From Candidatus Saccharimonadota bacterium (lineage in GTDB: Bacteria > Patescibacteriota > Saccharimonadia > Saccharimonadales > UBA4665): DNA of 49,452 nucleotides. Of the stretch, positions 27,855 to 37,154 are shown piece after piece (positions within the stretch are counted from its first letter, which is position 1; every line of letters starts with the position of its first letter). The notes beneath the pieces are model-generated. The model had not been told where the DNA came from. It saw only the letters and a program-made list of their open reading frames with translations, and searched no databases. The DNA lies in the NCBI GenBank assembly GCA_027346135.1, contig DAIESS010000001.1, forward strand, positions 1-49,452. Reading direction: 5' to 3'. Made by a program: the position numbers and the translations under genes.

Positions 27855-28175
27855 TTATTCGTGGTCTGGTTCAACCATTGAACGCTTGTAGGCATCAAGC
27901 TCGCCATTATTGGGGTTTGATGGGTGGCCCGGCACGTTTTTAGGATTTGAAACTTGGTCGACGTTCTCAACCTGACTCATAACAGTCGGCTTTTCGGCCG
28001 TTACAACAGGTTCGAGCCGTAAAGCCATAGGCATTTCAGCAATGAAGGTCTTCTCTGACTGCTTATGGCCAGTAATAGCTTTATCTTTATTGAGCGCAGC
28101 CTTGCCAATAAATAAAGCTGCATCGACGCCTTTTTCAACCTGGCCAGAGGTTTTTTCGTGCCTAGAAAAAATCAT
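27855..28175 (-). CDS. Hypothetical protein
   Basis: 106-aa ORF, no recognised domain. Confidence 0.45.
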   Translation of the reverse strand: MIFSRHEKTSGQVEKGVDAALFIGKAALNKDKAITGHKQSEKTFIAEMPMALRLEPVVTAEKPTVMSQVENVDQVSNPKNVPGHPSNPNNGELDAYKRSMVEPDHE

Positions 28176-28269
28176 AATGTTCAGCTCTTCTGTTTAATGT
28201 TTATTTTTGTACACTCAAAATACATTAACATAAGCACGATGCTAAGTCAAGAGTGCCTGCTCTGTTGGA

Positions 28270-28671
28270 TTACATGCCAAGGTGATACTTGATGCGTTCA
28301 ATGACATCAGCGATCACAACTTGAGACTTCACCAGGTAATCATCGACGCCCAAAGAGTTGGCACGTTCTTTGTCGCTCTCTTGGCTTAAAGCCGTCAGCA
28401 TAACAATCTTGAGGTTAGCCGTTTCGGGCGTATTGCGTAATATGTCGAGTACGTCAAAACCGCTTACTTTTGGCATCATGACATCGAGCACTACTAGATC
28501 AGGCTTGTAGTTCAAGGCCGAAGCCAGAGCGTCTTCACCGTTAGCAACTCGCCGAACATCAAAATTCTCAGCCTGTAAACGCTGCAAATAAACATTTGCC
28601 AGGGCGTCGTCGTCTTCAACCAATAAAATTCGTTTTGGATGAGCTGATGCGTTCGGAGTTGTTGGGTTCAT
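28270..28671 (-). CDS. Response regulator receiver protein (canonical phospho-Asp)
   Basis: 'RILLVEDDDALANVYLQRL', 'DLVVLDVMMPKVSGFDVL', 'VIMLTAL'-like segment, 'YLVKSQ'. Confidence 0.92.
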   Translation of the reverse strand: MNPTTPNASAHPKRILLVEDDDALANVYLQRLQAENFDVRRVANGEDALASALNYKPDLVVLDVMMPKVSGFDVLDILRNTPETANLKIVMLTALSQESDKERANSLGVDDYLVKSQVVIADVIERIKYHLGM

Positions 28672-28686
28672 ACTGCTTAAGCTACT

Positions 28687-30336
28687 TTATTTTGCCGTAT
28701 TTTGCAACTTGATATTCGCTTTGACCGGTGTTGTCGTCATAAGAAGGCTCTTTATAAAACCATCGAACATTGGGTGTGGACGGGTCGGCCGTGACTTAAA
28801 TTCCGGGTGGAATTGACTTGCCAAGAAGAATGGATGTTCGACGCCTTCGATAACTTCTACGAGCTTAGTTTTAGGGTTTACACCAACGGCTCGGATGCCC
28901 CACTTCTCGTATTCAGGTACATAACGCGCCATACACTCATAACGATGGCGATGACGCTCAACAATTTCAGTCGTGCCGTAAACGCGCGCCGCGAGGCTAC
29001 CAGCCTGCAAATGACATTCGTAGTCACCTAGGCGCATCGTGCCGCCCGTGTTTTGCTTGCCCTCTTGGCCATCCATGGTGTCGATGACAGCATACGGAGT
29101 TGCCGGGTCACATTCGGTCGTATTGGCTTTGTCCAAGCCACCCATGCGAGCGGCGGCAATTACAGCCATGTGCAAGCCATAGCACAGCCCCAAATACGGT
29201 TTCTTGGACTCAAGCGCATAGGCCGCAGCCCGAATCTTGCCCTCGACACCGCGCGAACCAAAGCCGCCCGGCACCACAATGCCATCGACCTCACTAAGAA
29301 CTGCAGCAACATCTTCGTCATTATCGAGCTTCTCGGCATCAATCCAGCGTATATCAATGTTAACGTCATTAGACCAAGCCGCCGACCGTAGAGCTTCAAA
29401 AACCGACATGTACGTATCCTGGTTGTCCAAATATTTGGCCACCACGCCAACCGCAACTGTTCGAGGGTGCTTGTGGGTAGCGTTTTTAACCATTTCACGC
29501 CAACTTGCCAGATCGGCCTTGCGATCGCCATCTAGATCAAGTCGTTTGCAAATTACCTCTGCCACACCCGAGTCTTCGAGCGTTAGAGGAACTTCGTAAA
29601 TACTCTTAGCGTTTGGCAACAGTGCAATTGCCGACTCATCGACGCCACAGAACAAGCTTAACTTACGCTTAACGCTTGCTTCGGCTGGTTGTTCGCTACG
29701 AGCTACCAAGATATCTGGCAAAACGCCAAGACCACGCAAGTCTCGCACCGAGTTTTGAGCTGGCTTAGTCTTTGTCTCTCCACTTGCTCCAAGATATGGA
29801 AGATAAACGACATGAACATACAAGCAGTTTTCGCGGCCAACTTTTTGGCTAAATTCACGGATAGCCTCGATAAACGAAAGCGACTCGTAATCACCAACCG
29901 TACCGCCGATTTCGACGATATGAACATCAACGCCCTTGCCGGCTGCCAGAATGCCATCCTGAATTGCGCCGGTGATGTGAGGGATAATTTGGACCGATCG
30001 GCCTTCGTATTTGCCGTCCCGCTCATCCTGAATAACTTTCAATAAGACCTGGCCGCTCATGAGCGAGCTTTTTTTAGTCAGTTCCTCATCGATAAACCGC
30101 TCGTAATGACCTAGGTCGAGGTCGGTTTCGGCACCATCTTTAGTGACAAAACATTCACCGTGCTCACGCGGATTAAGTAAGCCGGCATCAACATTCAAAT
30201 AAGGGTCGCATTTTTGGAGATTAACGGATAGGCCGCGAGCTTTTAGAAGGTTACCAATTGAGGCGGCGGTGATACCCTTTCCTAATCCGGAAAGCACACC
30301 ACCAGTTACAAATACAAACTTAGTAGCCCGCGCCAC
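28687..30336 (-). CDS. pyrG: CTP synthase
   Basis: 'KFVFVTGGVLSGLGKGITAASIGNLLKARG'; GATase 'PYLGLCYGLHMAVI', 'QFHPEFKSRPTRPHPMF'. Confidence 0.98.
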   Translation of the reverse strand: MARATKFVFVTGGVLSGLGKGITAASIGNLLKARGLSVNLQKCDPYLNVDAGLLNPREHGECFVTKDGAETDLDLGHYERFIDEELTKKSSLMSGQVLLKVIQDERDGKYEGRSVQIIPHITGAIQDGILAAGKGVDVHIVEIGGTVGDYESLSFIEAIREFSQKVGRENCLYVHVVYLPYLGASGETKTKPAQNSVRDLRGLGVLPDILVARSEQPAEASVKRKLSLFCGVDESAIALLPNAKSIYEVPLTLEDSGVAEVICKRLDLDGDRKADLASWREMVKNATHKHPRTVAVGVVAKYLDNQDTYMSVFEALRSAAWSNDVNIDIRWIDAEKLDNDEDVAAVLSEVDGIVVPGGFGSRGVEGKIRAAAYALESKKPYLGLCYGLHMAVIAAARMGGLDKANTTECDPATPYAVIDTMDGQEGKQNTGGTMRLGDYECHLQAGSLAARVYGTTEIVERHRHRYECMARYVPEYEKWGIRAVGVNPKTKLVEVIEGVEHPFFLASQFHPEFKSRPTRPHPMFDGFIKSLLMTTTPVKANIKLQNTAK

Positions 30337-30398
30337 ATTCTCTCCCTTGTTGTTAATACTATTTTAATTGATTGATATCGCCATGGCAAGGTTTAAAA

Positions 30399-31697
30399 TT
30401 ATCCGCCAAGCTGCTGCAAAGCGGCCTGCAGCTGCGTGTCGTTGCCGGCTTTGGCATCAGCATCGGTTAACTCAACCGTCTTGTCTGGGGTAATACCCTT
30501 ATGATTGATATTCTGGCCATCAGGGCGGTACCAGCTAGCCACTGTTACCTTTAATTCGCCCCCATCCTTCAGGAAGATCGTCTGTTGTACGACTCCCTTG
30601 CCGTATGACTTCGTGCCGACAAGCGTAGCTACATTATTGTCCTTAAGGGCGCCGGCCGTAATTTCAGCAGCCGAGGCACTACCGCTGTCGATTAGTACAA
30701 CCGTCGGTATGCCACTAAGTACGTTATCGCCGGTCGCTGTGTAAGTTTCAACTACCGTACTGCCCTGCTTTTCCTGCAAAATTGTCTTACCCGGCGACAG
30801 CCATAAGCTAGAAACGGCCGTGGCAGCCTCGAGGCGACCACCCGGGTTAGAGCGCAAGTCTAAGACAATGCCTTTGACACCAGCCGCCTTGAACTGAGCG
30901 GCAGCTTTTTGAGCTAAATCGGCCGTCGTCTTAGAAAATTGCGTGATTTGCATGTAACCAATGTTTCCAGCCAAAATTTTGCTATTTACACTTGGCACAA
31001 CTATGTCATCACGGACAATCGGTATGGTTAATGTCGACTGGGCGCGAATAATCTTAAGGGTCACAGTCGTTCCTTTTTTGCCACGAATTTTATTAACAGC
31101 CGTGTCAATGTTCATACCGGCCGTACTTTCACCGTTAATACTGGCAATGATGTCCTTAGCCTTCAGCCCGGCCTTTTCGGCAGGCGTGCCCACCAACGGC
31201 GCAATTATCTCTAGATTACCGTCGGCATCCTTGCCCAACTGGGCACCCACACCGCTAAAGGTGCCATCCACTTGTGACTCGAACTGTTTGGCCTCGGCAG
31301 CCGTAAAGTATTCGGTGTAAGGGTCATTGGTGGCCTCGGCCAAGCCCTTTTTAAGGCCATCGAGTAGCTTCGGCTCGGTCAGACTGCCATCATAATTTTC
31401 TTTGAGTGTCCGGTAGACTTCATTGACGCTTGAATAGTTCAATTGGGCCGGCAAGCTGTTGTTAGCACTGTTGTGTGGCGCTGCCAAACCAAAGCTAATA
31501 CTGCCATTACCGACATTAACGCCTAGTGCAAATATGGTGACAGCCACGACTGCCCCGGCGAGTGGTCGCAAAAACCGGCGCCAACCATTACGCTCGGATG
31601 ACATTTCTATAACTGCGTCTTCTGTCTTCTTCAAACCTCTCCCCTTTTTGATCACCGATTTTGCCGGTCTATTTACTCCATCCAGTATATCAATCAA
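30399..31697 (-). CDS. ctpA: S41 family C-terminal processing peptidase
   Basis: PDZ domain; 'GIVLDLRSNPGGRLEAA', 'DSGSASAAEITAGAL', 'SYGKGVVQ'. N-terminus uncertain; the start may be downstream of the 31697 call. Confidence 0.93.
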   Translation of the reverse strand: MIDILDGVNRPAKSVIKKGRGLKKTEDAVIEMSSERNGWRRFLRPLAGAVVAVTIFALGVNVGNGSISFGLAAPHNSANNSLPAQLNYSSVNEVYRTLKENYDGSLTEPKLLDGLKKGLAEATNDPYTEYFTAAEAKQFESQVDGTFSGVGAQLGKDADGNLEIIAPLVGTPAEKAGLKAKDIIASINGESTAGMNIDTAVNKIRGKKGTTVTLKIIRAQSTLTIPIVRDDIVVPSVNSKILAGNIGYMQITQFSKTTADLAQKAAAQFKAAGVKGIVLDLRSNPGGRLEAATAVSSLWLSPGKTILQEKQGSTVVETYTATGDNVLSGIPTVVLIDSGSASAAEITAGALKDNNVATLVGTKSYGKGVVQQTIFLKDGGELKVTVASWYRPDGQNINHKGITPDKTVELTDADAKAGNDTQLQAALQQLGG

Positions 31698-31721
31698 AAG
31701 CGTTAGCGCGAACCATTTAAA

Positions 31722-31746
31722 AAGCCCCGGTATCTAACCGGGGCTT
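31722..31746 (-). terminator. Intrinsic terminator downstream of the pcsB-like gene
   Basis: AAGCCCCGG-tatctaa-CCGGGGCTT; on the minus strand followed by TTTAAA. Confidence 0.8.
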
Positions 31747-31762
31747 CCACTAGAACTAGTTT

Positions 31763-32908
31763 CTATTGCCAAGTGCGCCACTGTGTTGAGTACTGACCAG
31801 TTAGCTGCTGGTTATATTGTGAAACGTATATCTGATTGCCACTGACTCCTTCGACATACATGGCATGTCCCCAGGTACCAGCCGTACTAATAGCGACATC
31901 ACCAGGTTGTGGGTTCGATGTGTAGACTGGAATACCGTGTGCATAAGCAGCCGCGACCCAGTCCTTAGCATTTCCATAGTAGTATGGAGCAGCTCGGCCA
32001 GAGGCAGCAACGGCCCAAGCCGTGTATGATACACACTGGCGAGTACAGTAACCCCATGGGTCAGGACCATCATTGTCAACACAGCCCGGTGCCGTGCTCA
32101 TACCAAAGCCGGCGTTAGCGTAAGGGTAGTTGTGGCCATTAACTGACCCGATAGCTCCCGGAAAACGAATGAAGTAATAAGCGGCGCTAGCATCGTTAGC
32201 CCGACGCTGAGCAGCAATAAGAGCGTCTAGCTTCTGTTGGTTGGCCGCAGTTTGAGCATTATAACTTGCCTGCTGACTTTGGTTGTAAGCCAACATGTTA
32301 GCCTGCTCGGCTCGAGCGGATGCTAATTGATCTTGTTGCTGGCGCTGCTGCGTCAACAAAGCCTCAACTTGGGTCTTTTGCGATTGCAACTGTTGTTGCA
32401 AGGCGGCAATTTCTTTTAAGGCCGTCTGAATTTTAGACTGGACGGCGTTGCGGTACTCTTCTTTGTCGACATAATCGCTCAAGTTTTTACTAGTAGCCAG
32501 CATTTCAATGGTGCTCATTTGGTCATCGACATACATAGCCTTAAGATCCGAGGCCAAAACTTGACGTTGATGATCAATCTCGGCCTGCTTGGCCGCAATT
32601 TCATTGGTTAAGCGAGTTTGTTCGGAGGTGTTGTAATCGATTTGACCCTGCAATAAAGCAATCTGCCCGTTCAAACGAGCGACAGCATCTTGATAACTAA
32701 CGGCTTGGCTCTGCAGGTTGGCGACGGCATTGTTGTTGGCCGCGATTTGAGCATTACAATCTGCAATCGAAGTACATGTGGCGTTAGCCGCATAGGCACT
32801 CTTTAGGCCGGCCGACAAACCAGCCCCCAGCATCACACCAATCATGGCAAAAATTGCAAAACGCGTGCGCAATGGAGTTTTGTCTGATTTTTTGTGTTGT
32901 TTTGGCAT
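31763..32908 (-). CDS. PcsB-like peptidoglycan hydrolase (signal peptide, coiled coil, CHAP domain)
   Basis: Coiled coil 'CNAQIAANNNAVANLQSQ...'; CHAP 'DPWGYCTRQCVSYTAWAV', 'GDVAISTAGTWGHAMYVEGV'. Start at MPKQHKK; the longer call to 32953 overlaps an extended -10 (TGGTATACT). Confidence 0.88.
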   Translation of the reverse strand: MPKQHKKSDKTPLRTRFAIFAMIGVMLGAGLSAGLKSAYAANATCTSIADCNAQIAANNNAVANLQSQAVSYQDAVARLNGQIALLQGQIDYNTSEQTRLTNEIAAKQAEIDHQRQVLASDLKAMYVDDQMSTIEMLATSKNLSDYVDKEEYRNAVQSKIQTALKEIAALQQQLQSQKTQVEALLTQQRQQQDQLASARAEQANMLAYNQSQQASYNAQTAANQQKLDALIAAQRRANDASAAYYFIRFPGAIGSVNGHNYPYANAGFGMSTAPGCVDNDGPDPWGYCTRQCVSYTAWAVAASGRAAPYYYGNAKDWVAAAYAHGIPVYTSNPQPGDVAISTAGTWGHAMYVEGVSGNQIYVSQYNQQLTGQYSTQWRTWQ

Positions 32909-33072
32909 ATTTTTTGTCTTGTTTATGCTGTTTTGTAGTATACCATACCGCATACGCTTTGTAAATTACCCTCGCTCTTAGATTTTGGAGGACACTAAAA
33001 GATGTCCCGCATTATAATTAGATTGTTTCGTATCTGTTATGAGCCCTTTAGGCGCTAACAGTGTGTTTATTC

Positions 33073-34017
33073 TTATTTAGAGGTTTTGAACTTTAAGTAC
33101 CGCCGGGTCGCTATCACAGAAGAGGCAGCTCCAATAACTATACCAACCGCTAGCTGCAGTGTCAAAAGCCACAAAAAATTCGATGTAAAGTAGGTGCTGG
33201 CATACTGAATATCGAGTAAACCGAGTGAACTGGCTTGTAACGCCCCACTCGAGGCCGCAAAGGCCGCGTTAACCAATAGGATCGAAATAATTGCCGATAA
33301 AATGCCATAAATGATGCTTTCCACGACAAAGGGACCGCGAATGTACCAGGTACTGGCGCCAAGCAAGCGCATGATCTGGATCTCATCACGGCGGTTGAAG
33401 ATGGCCATTTGAATCGTATTGAAAATGATCAGGGCCGAGATAATCGTAAAGATAATAACGGCGCCAATACCGCCCTGCCGCAAGATGTTAGTGGCATGTG
33501 TAATCTTGTCGATGGCCGCCTTACGATCGCCCGAGTAGGACGGCTCGTTCGACTGCAGCGCTGCAACGTCTTTCTTTGTTAAGAAATTTTTGATGTCCTG
33601 AATTTTGTTTAAATCACGCGGTTTGATTAAGATCGTCGCCGGCAACGGGTTGGATGTTTCGTTTACGGCCGACAACAAATCTTGGTTACCCTTGTTTTTA
33701 TCAATGTAGCGCTTCAGCGCATCTTCCTTCGACAGGTAGGATACGCTTTTAACGTTGGGTAACTGGCGCAACTGGGTGAGCAAGCCGTCTTTTTGAGCAG
33801 GCGTAATGCTGTCATTCAAATAAACCGATATATCGATCTTGTCGGTAATTTGGTTAATGGTGTTACTGAAGGTTGCGCTTGTAATAATCGAAAATAGTAC
33901 GATGGTTAAGGTAACAACCATAACAGCCATGGCCGCTATAGCCAGGCTGGCATTGCGGACAAAGTTGATCATGCCGGCTTCAACGATACGACTGAAGGTT
34001 ATGGTTTTTCGTCTCAT
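33073..34017 (-). CDS. ftsX: Cell division protein FtsX
   Basis: Four-TM permease-like protein directly after ftsE; 'FNRRDEIQIMRLLGASTWYIRGPFVVESIIYGILSAIIS'. Confidence 0.93.
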   Translation of the reverse strand: MRRKTITFSRIVEAGMINFVRNASLAIAAMAVMVVTLTIVLFSIITSATFSNTINQITDKIDISVYLNDSITPAQKDGLLTQLRQLPNVKSVSYLSKEDALKRYIDKNKGNQDLLSAVNETSNPLPATILIKPRDLNKIQDIKNFLTKKDVAALQSNEPSYSGDRKAAIDKITHATNILRQGGIGAVIIFTIISALIIFNTIQMAIFNRRDEIQIMRLLGASTWYIRGPFVVESIIYGILSAIISILLVNAAFAASSGALQASSLGLLDIQYASTYFTSNFLWLLTLQLAVGIVIGAASSVIATRRYLKFKTSK

Positions 34018-34703
34018 GATTGAATTTCGTAACTCGCGTTGGCTTTATCGCTGGCAATTTTACCGTGACTGATAGTAACGACACGGCGCTTTAGCTTATT
34101 AACGATTTCCTGGTTGTGCGTAGTTAGCAAAACAGTCGTGCCATAGCGGTTGATTTTTTCGAGTACCCTAATGACGTCCCAAGCATGCTTAGGGTCAAGG
34201 TTACCGGTTGGCTCATCGGCAATAAGTATTTTGGGCTGTCGAACAATGGCGCGAGCAATGGCAACACGCTGTCGCTCGCCACCTGATAATTCCATCGGCA
34301 TGCGGTTTTCTTTACCCTTGAGGTTAACGATGTCGAGAACTTTTGGAACAGTGTGTTCAATTTCTTTACGGCCCATGCCGACAATTTCGAGCGCAAAAGC
34401 CACATTCTCGAAGACTGTTTTATTGGGCAACAATTTAAAATCCTGGAAAACTACACCAATTTTACGACGCAACAGGGGTATATCTTTATCCTTCAGTTTA
34501 TCGTAATCGATACCGCCGATGATAATCTTACCGCTCGACGGTCGTTCTTCACGGGTCAACAGACGTAGTAAAGTCGTTTTACCGGCACCACTCTGCCCCA
34601 CCACAATAACAAATTCTTTCGGTTCGACATGCAAACTGATTCGATCGAGCGACGGAGTCCCCGAGCGGCCGTATGTTTTAGTTACCCTATCCAACAAAAT
34701 CAT
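34014..34703 (-). CDS. ftsE: Cell division ATP-binding protein FtsE
   Basis: Walker A 'GQSGAGKTTLLRLLTREERPSSG', 'ELSGGERQRVAIARAIVRQPKILIADEPTGNLD'. Confidence 0.96.
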   Translation of the reverse strand: MILLDRVTKTYGRSGTPSLDRISLHVEPKEFVIVVGQSGAGKTTLLRLLTREERPSSGKIIIGGIDYDKLKDKDIPLLRRKIGVVFQDFKLLPNKTVFENVAFALEIVGMGRKEIEHTVPKVLDIVNLKGKENRMPMELSGGERQRVAIARAIVRQPKILIADEPTGNLDPKHAWDVIRVLEKINRYGTTVLLTTHNQEIVNKLKRRVVTISHGKIASDKANASYEIQS

Positions 34704-34739
34704 TACGTTAAGTAGTATACAAGGAAAACTCTTGTGTTT

Positions 34740-35834
34740 CTAGTTATCAGCGCCTAGGGTATGCTCCAAGAATGCGTCGATCAGCGGGTCGAGGTTGCCA
34801 TTAAGGACGCCGTCGGGATCACTGGTTTCATAGCCACTACGTAAATCCTTCACCTGCTTGTACGGGTGCAGCACGTAATTACGAATTTGGCTGCCAAATT
34901 CATTGGCACTATCCGGCCCCTTGAGTTCGCTAACCTTCTCCGCGTGTTGCTCGAGCCGTAACTGAGCAAGCCGGGAGCGCAAAATTGTCATAGCCGTTTC
35001 TTTATTTTGCAATTGGCTGCGTTCATTTTGGATAGCGACCGTTATGCCTGTCGGCAAGTGTGTAACACGGACAGCGCTGTCGGTCGTGTTAACCGACTGG
35101 CCGCCGTGACCACCACTGCGATAAACATCAATTTTCAAATCTTTTTCGTCGAGGTCGATTTCGTCTGGGCGATCAATTTCAGGTAAAATATCGACTTTAG
35201 CAAAACTGGTCTCGCGCGAGGCGGCCGAGTTGAACGGGCTTTGCCGTACCAAGCGATGGACACCGTGCTCACCTTTTAAGCGACCAAATAAGTGTTGGCT
35301 GCCGCTAAAGCGCAAAGTTGCACTCTTTATGCCGGCCTCATCGCCAGCCGATTCATCCAACACTTCCGCTTTAACGCCATGTGATTCGGCATAGCGCAAA
35401 TACATACGCAAAAGCATGCCAGCCCAGTCTTGCGCGTCAGTACCGCCAGCGCCAGCATAAACGTTCATAATGACATCGTAAGAATCGTACGGACCAGTGA
35501 ATTTTAAATCGGCCTTGAGCTCGTTAAACCGTTCTGAGATGCCCACTAATTGGCCGGTCAGTTCGCCCAACATAGTTTCGTCTCCTAGCGCTAACATGTC
35601 GTTAACGTCAGTGACGTCCTTGTTAAGCTCAAGCCAGGGTTTAGTAGCGGCATCAAGCTTAGCAATCTGCTTCATAACATCTTGAGCATGCGACGTATCG
35701 CTCCAGAATGAGTCTGATTGCGACTCGGTCGTTAGGGCCGTTAGCTCGCCAACCTGCTCGGCAATGTGCAGACGCTGGCTAGCGGTCGATACTTCATCGC
35801 GAAGCTGAGCAGCTTGCTTCACTGCCTCTTCCAC
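34740..35834 (-). CDS. prfB: Peptide chain release factor 2
   Basis: SPF tripeptide region 'RLVRQSPFNSAASRETSFAKVDILPE' and 'YRSGGHGGQSVNTTDSAVRVTHLPTG'; GTG start; no programmed-frameshift UGA near the N-terminus. Confidence 0.96.
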   Translation of the reverse strand: MEEAVKQAAQLRDEVSTASQRLHIAEQVGELTALTTESQSDSFWSDTSHAQDVMKQIAKLDAATKPWLELNKDVTDVNDMLALGDETMLGELTGQLVGISERFNELKADLKFTGPYDSYDVIMNVYAGAGGTDAQDWAGMLLRMYLRYAESHGVKAEVLDESAGDEAGIKSATLRFSGSQHLFGRLKGEHGVHRLVRQSPFNSAASRETSFAKVDILPEIDRPDEIDLDEKDLKIDVYRSGGHGGQSVNTTDSAVRVTHLPTGITVAIQNERSQLQNKETAMTILRSRLAQLRLEQHAEKVSELKGPDSANEFGSQIRNYVLHPYKQVKDLRSGYETSDPDGVLNGNLDPLIDAFLEHTLGADN

Positions 35835-35837
35835 GAT

Positions 35838-37133
35838 TTAACTCCTTGCCTGCCACAAAGGCGCGATACTCTGACGTAACTCGTCAGTAAAATCTTTGCC
35901 ACAATCGCCCAATATACCCAAGCCCCAGACATCATCGGCAAATAATTGGCGAGATATTTCTATGATGCCATCTTTGTGAATAGCTTTGATACGCTCGGGT
36001 ATATGATTGTACGGTTCGATAACTTCATCAAAAAAGTATCGGCCGCTGTAACCACTTGCCGTACCGCCAACCGTCTGGGCGCTACGCTGGAAACGACCCA
36101 GGGCGTATTGCTTGGTGGCTTCGATTTCGCTGGCCGAGATATCACCTTCAAGCACCTTTTTAATTTCATCGACAATAATCGTAAAAAGTTGTGCGGCGTT
36201 TTTGTCAGATACCTGCGCCCCGAACCACCAGTTACTGGCGTCCCTCGTCTGGCTTAGGCCCGAGTTCATGCCATAGACTAGGCCACGCTCTCTGGCAGCA
36301 CCAAGAATTTTTGAGTACAGCGTTTCGGTCAGCATGGTATTAACCAAGTTAAGAGCGTCAGTCTCCGGATCGGACATGCGTCGCTGCATGAATGTATCAA
36401 TGTAAAAATACAGATTTTCGACCGTATCATTCGGTACATAAACAGGCTTTTTAAGAGTTTGGGGCAATTCTTTTGGCAAAGCAAAACGGCGCCCCGAGGC
36501 TGGAAGTTCAACGTTTGCAAAGAGTTTTTCAATTGTTTCTTGGCGCTTGGGCGTCAGGTTGCCAGAGACCACAAACCGCATGTTCGGTGTCGTATGAGTA
36601 CGTTTGTAGTGCTCGCAAACATCATCATTGCGAACGTTATTCATCAACTGCAAACGCTCGGCATCGGTTTTAACAATCAAACCAAAACTCTTGCGCATCT
36701 CAAGACTCAAGCGGCGGAAGTGATTATTCGACCGAGCGGCCATTTCTTCTTGAACATTGCCAAATTCGGCATCGAATTCTTCCTGCAAAAATAGCGGTTT
36801 ACTAATGGCAAGGAGCATTAGCCCCAATACCCGGTCCCACTCAAAGTCAGCACACTCAGCCTCGTAGGTGATGTCATAAACACCGGTCGAAGCATTACTA
36901 TATGCCCCGTTTTTTTCTAGTTCGGCCTGGAAATCACGCGCTTTGGGCAGCATTTCGTTAGCACCTAGCAAAACATGTTCCATCAGATGCGGTACTTCCC
37001 ATTTTTCCTGGGGCACCAGGTATTCACCAGCCCGGAAGTTAATGTCGAATGTCATAACACTAGCGTCAGGAATGTGCACCAGCAGGCCACGCGCGCCATT
37101 TTTAAGAGTAATTTCAGAAACAGTGTGCTTCAT
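35838..37133 (-). CDS. M16 family zinc peptidase
   Basis: HxxEH 'VPHLMEHVLLGA' with downstream Glu 'GNVQEEMAARSNN'. Confidence 0.9.
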   Translation of the reverse strand: MKHTVSEITLKNGARGLLVHIPDASVMTFDINFRAGEYLVPQEKWEVPHLMEHVLLGANEMLPKARDFQAELEKNGAYSNASTGVYDITYEAECADFEWDRVLGLMLLAISKPLFLQEEFDAEFGNVQEEMAARSNNHFRRLSLEMRKSFGLIVKTDAERLQLMNNVRNDDVCEHYKRTHTTPNMRFVVSGNLTPKRQETIEKLFANVELPASGRRFALPKELPQTLKKPVYVPNDTVENLYFYIDTFMQRRMSDPETDALNLVNTMLTETLYSKILGAARERGLVYGMNSGLSQTRDASNWWFGAQVSDKNAAQLFTIIVDEIKKVLEGDISASEIEATKQYALGRFQRSAQTVGGTASGYSGRYFFDEVIEPYNHIPERIKAIHKDGIIEISRQLFADDVWGLGILGDCGKDFTDELRQSIAPLWQARS

Positions 37134-37154
37134 ACGTACTGTAAACGCGCCGCT

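Noticed and set aside
34740-35834. Programmed +1 frameshift in prfB
   Set aside because: The ORF is continuous from GTG 35834 with the full N-terminal domain; no in-frame UGA or slippery site is needed.
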